From NCBI RefSeq assembly GCF_014203365.1, contig NZ_JACHIS010000001.1, positions 248,001 through 312,000 on the forward strand: a stretch of DNA of 64,000 nucleotides. The letters run 5' to 3'. Origin of the DNA: Actinoalloteichus hymeniacidonis (GTDB taxonomy: Bacteria; Actinomycetota; Actinomycetes; Mycobacteriales; Pseudonocardiaceae). The translations under genes were made by a program, and so were the position numbers. Shown piece after piece: positions 19,985-28,451 of the stretch. The notes under the pieces were generated by a model that saw only the letters and a program-made list of their open reading frames with translations, was not told the DNA's origin and did no database searches. How positions within the stretch are numbered: position 1 is the first letter of the stretch; every line of letters starts with the position of its first letter.

Positions 19985-21423
19985 CGCCCATACCCAGGCG
20001 GGTTTTCGCCGAACACCGCGGGCGCGACCTTCATCCCGTCGCCGAAGACGTCCTCGGTTTCCAATAGATAGTCGGCGCGCTTGTGTTCCTTGTCCTCCTC
20101 GCCCTGACCGCCCTTGCCACCGGCACCGCCGCCACCACCGGCCATCCCGCCGCCCGCGGCACCACCACCAGGGCCGAAGCCGCCACCCGGACCAAAACCG
20201 CCTGGCATCCGACCGCCGGGACCACCGGCACCCGTCGACCCACCGGGTCCGAAGCCGCTGGCTCCCGGACCACCGGAGCCGCCTGGGCCGAAGCCGCCAG
20301 ACCCACCCGGACCGAAACCGCCGGCGCCACCGGGACCGAACCCACCGGGCATTCGACCGCCGCCAGGACCACCCGGCCCGCCGCCGAGCCCGCCGAATCC
20401 GCCCGGCCGCCCGCCGCCCGGACCACCACCCGGCCCTCCGGGCATCCGGCCGCCGCCGGGACCACCGGGCATCCGGCCGCCAGGACCACCAGCTTGCCCG
20501 CCGGGGCCACCAGGGCCATGGGGACCGTTGGGCCCGCCCGGAAGGAACCCGCCAGGACCTGGTTGCGGCTGTAGAGATCCCCCGGGCGGGTTCGGGTTGA
20601 ACGAACCGCCGGGACCGCCGGGTCCGGGAACCGAGGGAACCGGGTTGGAGATGTTTCCGTCCGGACTGATGCCTGGGGCGGACCCGATCGGCGAACCGCC
20701 GCCCGGCGAGGAGCCACCACCCGAACCGCCCGGCCCGCCCGCGCCGGGCGGAGTCCAGCCGCCGCCGGGTACGCCCGAACCACCAGGTCCTCCACCGCCG
20801 GGATTCGTGCCACCGCTGGGCGGTGTGCTGATCCGGTTGTCCTGCCCGGCCCCGACATCCGTCGGTGTGCTGCTCTTGGCGGAGTACTCGACCTGCGGCG
20901 GTTCTGCGAAGGTAGGCACTGCGAGTAGACGTGCGTTGGTCTCGCTCTGGTAGAGCTCCATTGCATGTCGAGCCGACTCATTCTCGGCCTCGTACGCATC
21001 CATCCGATCGCCATGTCCGGTCCACCCGGACGGAAGGACGTTCTCGAAGCCTTGCTTCTCGGGCGCCGACGCCTGACCTTCGGGAGTGTCGTTCTCCACG
21101 GTGAGATGAGTCAATTGTTGACTGCTCATCACGTCGCGAATGGCCTCTGCCTGCTCCTGGCCCTGGCGTGCGTAGTCTGCCAGTGGCGCTACCGCTCCTT
21201 GTGAGGCGTCGGCTGCCGCGCCGGTGTGTGCGCCCGCTGCCTTCTTCAGCGCCGAGTCGATATAGCTCCCAATATCGGCGAATTGCGTTCCGACGTCTGA
21301 CCAGCCGGCATAAGCGACGTTGAAGCTGCCGTTATGGCCATCGGCGTTGAGATCGGCTTTGATCTGGTGTGCCGTCTTCCCACTGAAGTTCTCATTAGTT
21401 GTTCTAAGCTGTAAGTCTGTCAT
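19981..21423 (-). CDS. PPE-like ESX substrate with glycine-rich collagen-like C-terminus
   Basis: A 480-residue protein. The first ~170 residues are helical and PPE/WXG-like (FNVAYAGWSDVGTQFADIGS then GAHTGAAADASQGAVAPLADYA). The W-x-G tryptophan found in the first cassette is here replaced by His (HTG). Residues ~185 to 450 are a long Gly/Pro low-complexity region of GPGG, MPGG and FGPGG repeats, and the last 30 residues are a charged conserved-looking tail (EEDKEHKRADYLLETEDVFG). ATG 21423 is the start. It is the third gene of the cassette, 8 bp after the lipoprotein gene, and overlaps EspG by four bases. It is probably exported; the glycine-rich part could extend from the cell surface. Confidence 0.7.
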   Translation of the reverse strand: MTDLQLRTTNENFSGKTAHQIKADLNADGHNGSFNVAYAGWSDVGTQFADIGSYIDSALKKAAGAHTGAAADASQGAVAPLADYARQGQEQAEAIRDVMSSQQLTHLTVENDTPEGQASAPEKQGFENVLPSGWTGHGDRMDAYEAENESARHAMELYQSETNARLLAVPTFAEPPQVEYSAKSSTPTDVGAGQDNRISTPPSGGTNPGGGGPGGSGVPGGGWTPPGAGGPGGSGGGSSPGGGSPIGSAPGISPDGNISNPVPSVPGPGGPGGSFNPNPPGGSLQPQPGPGGFLPGGPNGPHGPGGPGGQAGGPGGRMPGGPGGGRMPGGPGGGPGGGRPGGFGGLGGGPGGPGGGRMPGGFGPGGAGGFGPGGSGGFGPGGSGGPGASGFGPGGSTGAGGPGGRMPGGFGPGGGFGPGGGAAGGGMAGGGGGAGGKGGQGEEDKEHKRADYLLETEDVFGDGMKVAPAVFGENPPGYGR

Positions 21424-21431
21424 CGATCCCC

Positions 21432-22067
21432 CTATTGATCAGCCGCTGGCAAGGTTGAGATCACAGCCTCCGCGACAGTAGTTGCCTGTTCACATGGATC
21501 GCCTTCTTCGTCGCTTCCGAGTCCCCCGCTGACGGTGATGAACTGATCATCGGCAACTCCTACGTGAATCTCGCAGGCTGTATCGGTAGCGCCACCCAAC
21601 GTTGCCTGGACCGCCGGGAAGCCAGCGATATCGAACTCGCGAAAATCGGGATAAGAATCGCCTTGAAGTGAATACATTTGGCTCAATCCGATTCCGTCCA
21701 CATCCGAATAGATGTAGACTCCAGATCCATCTGAGCGGCCGGAAGTGGTCCACGAGCACGGGTCTATGCTGTTGCCAGCGGCGCTTTCTTGTGGAATTCC
21801 TTCTGCGTCGAAACCGAGTGCAGTAGCATCCGCTGAGCTGAGGAACGTGCAGGTATCCAGTCCGCTTACGTCCTTGGGTGCAGCTACAGGCGGAGCAAGG
21901 AGTTCTTGGTCCTGCGAACTACTCTCGGCGACTGTGGTTGAGGTGGTATCGGACGAAGCTGTCTCTGTGGGATCTGCTTGTTCTTCACTTCCTGGTCCGC
22001 AGGCGGCGAGGAGAATCGCGGCGGGCAGAGCGAGAGCTGCTGCTCGTAGTTGGCTTGAATGCTTCAA
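21432..22067 (-). CDS. DUF3558-type lipoprotein
   Basis: A 211-residue lipoprotein: signal MKHSSQLRAAALALPAAILL followed by lipobox LAAC near residue 23, then a Ser/Thr/acid-rich linker. The globular part matches the DUF3558 type (VSGLDTCTFLSSADATALGF, NSIDPCSWTT, QATLGGATDTACEIHVGVADDQFITV). Four cysteines in this part could form two disulfides outside the membrane. The start is TTG 22067. It lies between the small helical protein gene and the PPE-like gene, with 14 and 8 bp gaps. Such lipoproteins are common partners of PPE/EspG cassettes in Pseudonocardiaceae; the function is unknown. Confidence 0.78.
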   Translation of the reverse strand: MKHSSQLRAAALALPAAILLAACGPGSEEQADPTETASSDTTSTTVAESSSQDQELLAPPVAAPKDVSGLDTCTFLSSADATALGFDAEGIPQESAAGNSIDPCSWTTSGRSDGSGVYIYSDVDGIGLSQMYSLQGDSYPDFREFDIAGFPAVQATLGGATDTACEIHVGVADDQFITVSGGLGSDEEGDPCEQATTVAEAVISTLPAADQ

Positions 22068-22081
22068 TGTTCTCTCATTCC

Positions 22082-22498
22082 TCAGACTGCGATGTTGCCG
22101 TTGCCATAGTTATACCGCTGCTGCTGGTTGCGTTGTATTTCTTCGTAGCTTGGGCTACTTTCGTAAGGTGATGGATCTAGCTCGATATCGGGAATGAGAT
22201 TGACTTCCTCAAGTTCAAGGTAATCGGCGAGCATTTCTCTGAACTTTTCAAGTGTTGCGTTGATTGCGTCTTCGTATGCGTTTACGGTATGAATTAGCGA
22301 CCCGCTGGAACCGTCCCCTGCAACGCGAGCTAGTTCGGTCCCAGAGTTAATACTTACCTGGTCGCCGCCGCGGCTAGGTGGTCTCCTTGCTAGTTCTTGT
22401 GCCTTCTCGCGAACGGATCGCAATTGCTCTCTGGCCTCCTCGAGGTCAACGATTGCTTGCGGTAGTAGTTCTGGATCGACCTCATACGAGTCAGCCAT
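22082..22498 (-). CDS. Small helical protein opening the ESX cassette (WXG/DUF-like)
   Basis: A 138-residue acidic protein. The first 100 residues predict as two long amphipathic helices (LPQAIVDLEEAREQLRSVRE and YEDAINATLEKFREMLADYL), like a WXG100/PE-type partner, and the C-terminus is a Glu/Pro/Gln-rich tail (YEEIQRNQQQRYNYG). I place the start at ATG 22498, which has an excellent AAAGGGGG site; an in-frame start 63 bp upstream is unlikely. It is the first gene of the cassette small protein, lipoprotein, PPE-like, EspG, and may be the heterodimer partner of the PPE-like protein. No canonical W-x-G motif is visible. Confidence 0.65.
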   Translation of the reverse strand: MADSYEVDPELLPQAIVDLEEAREQLRSVREKAQELARRPPSRGGDQVSINSGTELARVAGDGSSGSLIHTVNAYEDAINATLEKFREMLADYLELEEVNLIPDIELDPSPYESSPSYEEIQRNQQQRYNYGNGNIAV

Positions 22499-22800
22499 GG
22501 CTTCCCCCTTTGCCCTGTAACCGAGTTGCGCGAGCTGTACGCCCGGTGGATCGACTACCAACGATATCGACTGCAGGCGCAGTTGTCCTCGATTCGAAAC
22601 GGCGGCCTGCCGCAGATGGCTCTAGATCACAGGTACGGGTGGGTTTAACGGGTTTTTTGCTTGCGTCGTTCGTCTGTTTGGGTGAACGCGCGCTTCCGAG
22701 TGCTCTCGACTGCGGGAAGGCCCTGGCGATGAGATGACGGAATATCGATTGGCGAGAATTGACCAGCCAGCCCACCCATCTGGTCAGGACCCAACAACAA

Positions 22801-22835
22801 CGAGGCCCCGCATCCAAGCCGGATGCGGGGCCTCG
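22801..22835 (-). terminator. Terminator downstream of the DUF3073 gene
   Basis: A perfect 15-bp stem, CGAGGCCCCGCATCC at 22801-22815 and its complement at 22821-22835, with a five-base loop. On the minus strand it is followed by TTGTTGTTGG, a T-rich tail, so it fits as an intrinsic terminator for the DUF3073 transcript. Confidence 0.75.
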
Positions 22836-22896
22836 TCTGCTCTGGTGGCGCGCCAGTGGCTCGCGGCGCGTCATGTGGTTTGTGGACAGGACGAGT

Positions 22897-22935
22897 CATG
22901 CCGGGGCACACCCTGTTGAGGTGTGGCCCGGCATG
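22897..22935. repeat. Imperfect inverted repeat, 16-bp arms
   Basis: CATGCCGGGGCACACC at 22897-22912 and GGTGTGGCCCGGCATG at 22920-22935 pair with a single mismatch across a seven-base loop; flanking CGAGT/AGTCG bases extend the dyad further. It may be a second terminator or RNA-stabilising hairpin for DUF3073. There is no T-tract. Confidence 0.5.
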
Positions 22936-23049
22936 AGTCGTTCGAAAGCCCGAACTAGGTACAGGGACCGTTGACTATGACCAGGCTGAGGACAAAGCCA
23001 TCAGGCGCGTGACCCCCACCGGAGGCGACCCGCCTGATTATCGGCTGAG

Positions 23050-23235
23050 TCAACCTCGGTATTCGTCGTACCGGTCTTCGTACGAGTCTCCAGGTCGGTC
23101 ATCATCGGACCGCTTACCAGAGGACTCGCCGCCTGACAGCTCGCGCTGCAGAGCGTCGAAGTCCGTGGCATGGGTGCTGTATTTGAGCTCCCGGGCCACC
23201 TTCGTCTGCTTGGCCTTAGCTCGGCCGCGCCCCAT
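23050..23235 (-). CDS. DUF3073 small basic-acidic protein
   Basis: A 61-residue protein of the actinobacterial DUF3073 family: MGRGRAKAKQTKVARELKYS at the start, then FDALQRELSG and an acidic Tyr/Asp tail (YEDRYDEYRG). In Mycobacterium tuberculosis the homologue (Rv0810c) lies immediately after purM, and here the same order is kept apart from the inserted ESX and Scr1 cassettes. I choose ATG 23235 because the conserved family begins exactly there; a longer frame upstream is not needed. Function unknown; the basic head and acidic tail suggest nucleic-acid or ribosome association. Confidence 0.88.
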   Translation of the reverse strand: MGRGRAKAKQTKVARELKYSTHATDFDALQRELSGGESSGKRSDDDRPGDSYEDRYDEYRG

Positions 23236-23416
23236 GGCTCGACCCCCTCGCACAGGGACGGGGCGGCCGGGGGAACGGCGGCCCCGTATCGTCTCGACAA
23301 CTCTTCCTGCCCCCACCGTACCGTGACAGGCAGGGTCGATGCGACGTGGCACCGCTTGTTTGAACGTGATGCCGACCGCTGTCCCCTCGCGGCGCCCGGC
23401 ATGGCACGATTTCAGG

Positions 23417-24349
23417 GTGCCACGACCGTTCGTCGCCTACCTCAGGGTGTACGAGCCGCTGTCTTCCTTCGACGCTACGTCACGGGAGCGACTGGAGCGT
23501 TCACTGCGTGCCGGGCCGATCGCTCCCTCTTTGGTGGCCGATCGCGAACGAGAACTCTGGCTTCGTACTCAACTCACCTCGCCACCTCGGTTGTTCCCGG
23601 GCGACGGAATCTCGGCCGAGCGCCGGGCGCAGGGGCCTGCGGACGTCCTGGTGATCCGCCCCGAGGACGTCACCTCGCTGGACACCTCGGAAGCGATCGG
23701 CGACGCCGAACCGATCGGCGACGCCGAACCGATCGGCGACGATCTACTGGTCTGCCCACTCGATGTCCGGGCTCGATCGGCGGCCGGGATGGTGGGCTTC
23801 CTCTCCACCGCCTCACCGTCGTTGCTTGCGGAAGCCCTGCCGATGACGCCGGATGCGGTGCGGTCCAAGGCCGTCGCAGTGGTCTCGGAGATGTCCGGCG
23901 GCGCCGTCCATGTGGTCACCTCGACCTGGACCATCCCGCTGCCCTGGTTCGCCTTGGTCGAACCGGCGGCCCGGCAGCTGGTGCTGGCGCCCATCGACGA
24001 CCCGGAGCGGCGGGTGAGTTGGCGAGTGCCGCTCGCCGATGCGCGCCGACGGGCCGAGCATGCGCACGACGTCATCCGGGAATCCATCGGATCGGAGGGA
24101 CCCGCCGCGCTGCTCAAGGACACCGGTCGGTGGCTGGATCACTTCCACCCGCAATCGGCGTTGGAGCTGGACTACGGGGGCCTTGTGCAGCTCATGGACG
24201 ACGACGAGCTGTCCGAGGACACCTCGGCGCAGGACGTCCACCGGATAGTCGAGGCCTTCGAGTCGGGCGAAGCCGAGGTGATCGCGGAGCTCTGCGAGCG
24301 GCTACGCGACTTCTGGGCCGACATCGCCGCTCGCGAGCGCCTCGGTTAG
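23417..24349 (+). CDS. Conserved actinobacterial protein of unknown function
   Basis: A 310-residue cytoplasmic protein beginning VPRPFVAYLRVYEPLSSFD at GTG 23417, with blocks ADVLVIRPEDV, PLDVRARSAAGMVGFLS and IPLPWFALVEPAARQL. I remember this as a conserved actinobacterial hypothetical near DUF3073, but no function is known to me. Residues ~95-108 are a duplicated hexapeptide (GDAEPI) encoded by an 18-bp tandem repeat. The 3' end overlaps the opposing asparaginase gene by four bases. No signal peptide, membrane segment or catalytic motif is recognisable. Confidence 0.75.
   Translation: MPRPFVAYLRVYEPLSSFDATSRERLERSLRAGPIAPSLVADRERELWLRTQLTSPPRLFPGDGISAERRAQGPADVLVIRPEDVTSLDTSEAIGDAEPIGDAEPIGDDLLVCPLDVRARSAAGMVGFLSTASPSLLAEALPMTPDAVRSKAVAVVSEMSGGAVHVVTSTWTIPLPWFALVEPAARQLVLAPIDDPERRVSWRVPLADARRRAEHAHDVIRESIGSEGPAALLKDTGRWLDHFHPQSALELDYGGLVQLMDDDELSEDTSAQDVHRIVEAFESGEAEVIAELCERLRDFWADIAARERLG
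23696..23740 (+). repeat. 18-bp in-frame tandem repeat, 2.5 copies
   Basis: The unit ATCGGCGACGCCGAACCG occurs at 23696-23713 and 23714-23731, and its first nine bases again at 23732-23740. It encodes I-G-D-A-E-P repeats in the protein at 23417-24349. The copies are identical, which points to a recent duplication; the length is a multiple of three, so the frame is kept. Confidence 0.85.
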
Positions 24350-25314
24350 AGCCGCGCAGGCGACTCGAAGACGCCTTCGAGCATTCGGACCTCACCGACC
24401 TGGCGACCACCGCCGAGGACCGGTTCGGTGGCCAAGGCATCCAACGCCTCGGACGGCGCGACACCCAGCTGGCGCAGCGCACCAGCCAAGACGGGCAGCC
24501 TGGCCCGCTCCGCACCGTCCTCGATCTTGATCGCCACCGCGCTGCCATCCGGCAGTGCCACCGCGGCCACTCCCTCGGCGCCCGCCTTGCTCAGCGCGCC
24601 CGGCACCGCCGACATCAGCAGGTTGTCCTCCCGCTGCGAGCCGGACACCAGGAACGGATGCGCCCGCATGACGTCGGCGACGCGGCGCTGCGCGGTGCCG
24701 GGCTCGGCCAGCACGAGAGAGGCGAAGGCCTTGGCCAAGCCGGCCAGGGAGAACGCCATCAGCGGCGCACCACAGCCGTCCACGGCCGTCGCGGCCACCG
24801 GCTCGCCGGTCAGTTCCTCGATCGTCCGCCGGATCTCCTGCTGCAGCGGATGCGAGGGCTCCCAATACCCCGTGGTCGGCCAGCTCGCCTGGACGCAGGT
24901 GGCCAGCATCGCCGCGTGCTTGCCGGAGCAGTTCATCGCCAACCTGCTCGGTCCGCCACCCGCTCGCAGTACCGCCGCGCGGCTCTCATCGTGCTTGGGC
25001 AGCGCCACCGGACAGTGCAGGTCGTCTTCGGTGAGGTCGTGCGCGGCCAGGACGGCCGCGACCCGACGAAGATGTTCGGGTTCGCCGTTGTGCGAGGCAC
25101 ACGCCATGGCGAGATCGGCATCGGCCAGCTCCAGACCACTGCGCAGCATGCCCAGTGCCTGGAACGGCTTGTTCGAGGAACGCGGGAACATCGCGACGTC
25201 CACCGTGCCGACGCTGTGCGGCGAGATCGCGCCCGAGGTCCACAGCGCCACCGAGCCGTGGTGCACACACTCGCGGAAACCGGACCGCACGACCTCCACC
25301 AAGGGGATGCTCAT
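24346..25314 (-). CDS. L-asparaginase, Rhizobium etli type (PF06089)
   Basis: A 322-residue asparaginase of the R. etli AII family, unrelated to the E. coli enzymes; it hydrolyses asparagine to aspartate and ammonia. The beta-lactamase-like S-x-x-K motif is in PRSSNKPFQALG, the catalytic/zinc Cys and Lys are in NCSGKHAAM, and the second zinc-site Asp and Cys are in VDGCGAPLMAF. All three sites are intact. I place the start at ATG 25314 (MSIPLVEVVRSGF); upstream in-frame codons code for unlikely sequence that overlaps the next gene. It is divergent from nothing and lies 40 bp downstream of the RsiG-like gene, so both may be co-transcribed. Confidence 0.9.
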   Translation of the reverse strand: MSIPLVEVVRSGFRECVHHGSVALWTSGAISPHSVGTVDVAMFPRSSNKPFQALGMLRSGLELADADLAMACASHNGEPEHLRRVAAVLAAHDLTEDDLHCPVALPKHDESRAAVLRAGGGPSRLAMNCSGKHAAMLATCVQASWPTTGYWEPSHPLQQEIRRTIEELTGEPVAATAVDGCGAPLMAFSLAGLAKAFASLVLAEPGTAQRRVADVMRAHPFLVSGSQREDNLLMSAVPGALSKAGAEGVAAVALPDGSAVAIKIEDGAERARLPVLAGALRQLGVAPSEALDALATEPVLGGGRQVGEVRMLEGVFESPARL

Positions 25315-25354
25315 GCCGACGACCGTACGTCCGGCTCCCGGTTCGACGAAAGGG

Positions 25355-25957
25355 CTACCGCTCGTCGTCCGACGGGGCACGCGGCGCGGGGCTCTCGGCC
25401 TCGGTCTCGCATGCCTGGGCAAGGAGATCGTCGACGGATGCGCGGCCCTCTCGATAACGCCGGGCGATCTCCTCGTTGAGCAGATCGACGACCCCCTGCA
25501 CCTCACGGCGCCTGCTGGATACCGACGCCTCCTCCTCGGCGTAGCCTGCCGCCGCCTCGATCAGTTCGGCATCAGACCGCGAGGTGACGTCGGAGAGATC
25601 GACATCGGACACCAACGCCTCGACATGGCGCCGCCGAGCCTCGGCCCGAGACGGCTCCATCGTCTGATACCGACCGGAACCCATCGCGGGGCCGACCGCG
25701 TTGCGCGACAGGATCGCGGTCAGCTGCTCGACGACCGAGAACGGACCGTTCTCGGCACGCCGGATCTGCTCGGCACGAACGATGTCGATCCTGGCGTGCA
25801 GCAGCCTGCGTAGATACGAGAGGTCGGTCTCCTCCTGCGCCGCCTCGTCGCGCAACGCCCGCACCTCGCTCAGCGGTTTGGTCGTGACGCCGTCTAGATA
25901 GCCGGGGCCGAGCACCCGGTCTATCCGCCGTCGGCCGCCAGGACGGACCTCGATCAC
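25355..25957 (-). CDS. RsiG/AmfC-like protein, possible c-di-GMP-dependent anti-sigma factor
   Basis: A 200-residue protein of the actinobacterial AmfC/RsiG family. In Streptomyces, RsiG binds c-di-GMP through a coiled-coil motif E(X)3S(X)2R(X)3Q(X)3D and holds the sporulation sigma factor WhiG inactive. Here residues 43-58 read ETDLSYLRRLLHARID, which keeps E, S, R and D but has His in place of Gln. The remainder (FSVVEQLTAILSRN, MEPSRAEARRRHVEALV) also fits the family. The start is GTG 25957 with GAGGA upstream. It is followed by the asparaginase gene. No WhiG gene is in the window, so the partner is inferred. Confidence 0.75.
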   Translation of the reverse strand: MIEVRPGGRRRIDRVLGPGYLDGVTTKPLSEVRALRDEAAQEETDLSYLRRLLHARIDIVRAEQIRRAENGPFSVVEQLTAILSRNAVGPAMGSGRYQTMEPSRAEARRRHVEALVSDVDLSDVTSRSDAELIEAAAGYAEEEASVSSRRREVQGVVDLLNEEIARRYREGRASVDDLLAQACETEAESPAPRAPSDDER

Positions 25958-26180
25958 GGTTCAGTCCTCAACGACATCGGTGCGCTCCACCACTTCATCC
26001 GAGTCTCCGGCTACGCATTGTGTGGTTCGTCGATGCGATATCGACTCACTACGAACCGGTCGACCGCCTGCCATCGGTGTAGACGAGGCGACGGGAAACC
26101 GCTTGCCTATTCTTTCGCACCCACTCCGTTCACGGCAGAGCAGATGCGCGTTGCACGCGATCCTGACACAGGAGTCGGCC

Positions 26181-27317
26181 TCAGCCACGCAAACGCTGGG
26201 CAGCCACCCGACCGGGTGGTTCTCCGGTGTCCGCTGGAACCGAGTCCGGGTCGATCGACCCTGCCACGACGCGATCCTCGGCGCCGACCGCGAGTTCCGC
26301 GTCGATCGGGACATTGCGCTTGATCAACGCCAGCGCCACCGGTCCGAGCTCGTGATGCCGGGCGACGGTGCCGACCCGGCCCACCACCCGATCGCCGTTG
26401 GTCACCGGGTCGCCGATCTCGGGTAGCACCTCCGAGGAACCGTCCAGGTGCAGCAGCAGCAGCCGCCGGGGCGGGCGGCCGACGTTGTGGACCTTGGCCA
26501 CCGTCTCCTGACCCCGATAGCAACCCTTGTTGACATGCACCGCACTCGGGATCAAACCGAGCTCGTGCGGGATCGACCGGTCGTCGGTGTCCAAACCATG
26601 CCTCGGCCGCAGCGACTCGACCCGCAGCGCCTCGAAGGCGAAGCTGCCCGCGCGCCGGGCACCGGCATCGGTCAACCGCTCCCACCAGCCGAGCAATTCC
26701 GCCCGGGGGACCAGCAGGTCGACCGCATACTGTCCGGGACCGGGCATCCGCCGGACGAAACCGCCGCCCGCGATCGCCGCCACCCCGAACAACTCGCCGG
26801 GCACCGTGACGCCCACCGAGGCCAACACGGCATCGGTGTTCGGTCCTAGCAGCGACAACAGTGCCCAATCGGCGCTGGCATCATGCGGTTCGACCTTCGA
26901 CCAGAACCGCATGCCCTCCAGGTAGTCCAAGAGCGAGGTGGTGGTCTTGCCCAGCGCCCCGGTGACGGTGGTGCTCGGTTCGGTGTCCAGCCATACCGTG
27001 CCGTCGAGGTGCGCGAGCACCATCTGAGCTTCGACCCGGCCCTGCCCGTCCAACACCAACGCCTCGGTGCCCCGGCCATCGGGCAGCTCGGTCACATGTT
27101 GGGAGAGCAGCAGATGCAGCCACTTGAGCCGCTCCTCGCCTGGAACCGCGAGAACCGTTCGGTCCGATCGGTCCACGACGACGGCGCTTCTGGTGGCGGT
27201 GCGCTGTTCGGCGAACGGATCGCCGTAATGCCACGGGACTGCGATGTCCGGGGAGTCCTCCGGGGCGGGGACGGCACCCGGCGTTCCGAGGATCGGCGAG
27301 GATGTCGAGACGGTCAC
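26181..27317 (-). CDS. ygfZ: YgfZ/GcvT folate-binding Fe-S cluster protein
   Basis: A 378-residue YgfZ-family protein, a tetrahydrofolate-binding aid to assembly or repair of iron-sulfur enzymes. The diagnostic motif K-G-C-Y-x-G-Q-E is present (VNKGCYRGQETVAKVHNVG). The N-terminal half has DRSDRTVLAVPGEERLKWLH as in GcvT-like folds. The start is GTG 27317 (VTVSTSSPILG) with AAGGAAG just upstream; a longer open frame reaches 27425 but lacks family sequence. It is divergent from the aminodeoxychorismate lyase gene, another folate-linked function, as Rv0811c and Rv0812 are in M. tuberculosis. Confidence 0.92.
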   Translation of the reverse strand: MTVSTSSPILGTPGAVPAPEDSPDIAVPWHYGDPFAEQRTATRSAVVVDRSDRTVLAVPGEERLKWLHLLLSQHVTELPDGRGTEALVLDGQGRVEAQMVLAHLDGTVWLDTEPSTTVTGALGKTTTSLLDYLEGMRFWSKVEPHDASADWALLSLLGPNTDAVLASVGVTVPGELFGVAAIAGGGFVRRMPGPGQYAVDLLVPRAELLGWWERLTDAGARRAGSFAFEALRVESLRPRHGLDTDDRSIPHELGLIPSAVHVNKGCYRGQETVAKVHNVGRPPRRLLLLHLDGSSEVLPEIGDPVTNGDRVVGRVGTVARHHELGPVALALIKRNVPIDAELAVGAEDRVVAGSIDPDSVPADTGEPPGRVAAQRLRG

Positions 27318-27543
27318 TGGTCTTCCTTCCTTCCGCGGCCGGACTGCTCGCGAGCTAGCGAGGCGGAGCCTGCGGTCGGCACGGGCGCCCTCGTGCAACC
27401 AGGCGCTATCCGGGAGACCGCACACTCATCGGGCCACGATCGTCAATGGTAGACGTCCGAAACGGGTGGTGGCCGAGCCCGATCCGGCGATGCCGGTGAC
27501 GAGTGGCTGACGACACCCAGGGCCACCGGCATACTGTCGACCC

Positions 27544-28395
27544 ATGACGGTGCTCGCGTTGTTGGACGGAACAATCCTCGACCACACCGCCCCACTACTT
27601 CGCGTGGACGACCTCGCGGTGCAGCGGGGCGACGGCGTCTTCGAAACGATCATGGTGGTAGATGGGCGGCCTCGGGAACTCGGGCCGCACCTCGACCGGC
27701 TCGCCCGATCCGCAGCCCTGCTGGACATGCCCGCCCCGGACAGGGCCGCCTGGGAGCGCTGCGCCCAGGTCGTCATCGATGCCTGGACGGGCGGCCGGGA
27801 GATGGCACTCAAGCTCGTCTACAGCCGAGGCGTCGAGGAAACCGGCGAACCGACGGCCTTCGCGATGGGGATGGAGGTCGGCGCACAGACCATTCGCAGG
27901 CGGACCGACGGCGTCGCGGCGCTCATCCTGGAGCGCGGCTACGCGGCTGATCTGCAGGAACGTGCACCGTGGCTGCTGCTGGGCGCCAAGACCCTCTCCT
28001 ACGCGGTCAACATGGCCGCACTACGGCACGCCGAGCGCAACAACGCCGACGAGGTCATCTTCACCGCGACCGACGACAGCGTGTTGGAAGGGCCGACGTC
28101 GACGGTGGTCATCGCGCAGGGCCGGACACTGCGAACCCCGCCGCCCGCCAGCGGAATTCTGCCCGGAACCACGCAGGGCGCGTTGTTCCGTGCGGCGGCC
28201 GAGGCCGGTTGGGCCACCAAGGTCGAGCCGCTGAAGGTCCAGGAGCTGTGGGACGCCGACGGGCTCTGGCTGGTCTCCAGTGTTCGGCTGGTCACCAAGG
28301 TGCACACCCTCGACGGCAAGGTGCTTCCGGGCGAGGACCGCCGCAACGAGTTGCACCACGAACTCACCAAACTGTTCGAGTCGCAGTACGCCTGA
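27544..28395 (+). CDS. pabC: Aminodeoxychorismate lyase / class IV aminotransferase
   Basis: A 283-residue fold-type IV PLP enzyme that most likely releases pyruvate from 4-amino-4-deoxychorismate to give p-aminobenzoate for folate. The PLP lysine is in LLLGAKTLSYAVNMAAL; the phosphate-binding region is EGPTSTVVIAQGRTLRTPP and SGILPGTTQGALF. The N-terminal RGDGVFETIMVVDGRPRELG block is standard. Related branched-chain and D-amino-acid transaminases share this fold, but the position corresponds to Rv0812, assigned as the lyase. ATG 27544 is the start. Two hairpins follow the stop. Confidence 0.88.
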   Translation: MTVLALLDGTILDHTAPLLRVDDLAVQRGDGVFETIMVVDGRPRELGPHLDRLARSAALLDMPAPDRAAWERCAQVVIDAWTGGREMALKLVYSRGVEETGEPTAFAMGMEVGAQTIRRRTDGVAALILERGYAADLQERAPWLLLGAKTLSYAVNMAALRHAERNNADEVIFTATDDSVLEGPTSTVVIAQGRTLRTPPPASGILPGTTQGALFRAAAEAGWATKVEPLKVQELWDADGLWLVSSVRLVTKVHTLDGKVLPGEDRRNELHHELTKLFESQYA

Positions 28396-28407
28396 TTCGC
28401 CGCGCCG

Positions 28408-28440
28408 CCATCGTGGTGGTCACCGAGACAACCACGATGG
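28408..28440 (+). terminator. Hairpin after the aminodeoxychorismate lyase gene
   Basis: A perfect 10-bp stem, CCATCGTGGT at 28408-28417 and ACCACGATGG at 28431-28440, with a 13-base loop, begins 13 bp after the stop at 28395. It is a plausible terminator or transcript end, and is followed after 11 bp by a second hairpin that covers the next ribosome site. Confidence 0.5.
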
Positions 28441-28451
28441 AAGGCCGTGCG

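Larger units (their letters stand above)
22499..23049. other. 551-bp intergenic region with two hairpins
   Basis: No credible gene on either strand. The left end should hold the promoter of the minus-strand ESX cassette; base composition falls noticeably around 22630-22680. Two inverted repeats at 22801-22835 and 22897-22935 (separate entries) lie downstream of the DUF3073 gene. Confidence 0.5.

Noticed and set aside
20100-20900. Dense GPGG coding region as a possible CRISPR or satellite array
   Set aside because: It is a degenerate coding low-complexity tract with variable unit length, not a spacer-repeat array.
23170-25479. 769-codon plus-strand frame opposite DUF3073 and asparaginase
   Set aside because: Covers several real genes on both strands and shows only Arg/Gly-rich sequence.
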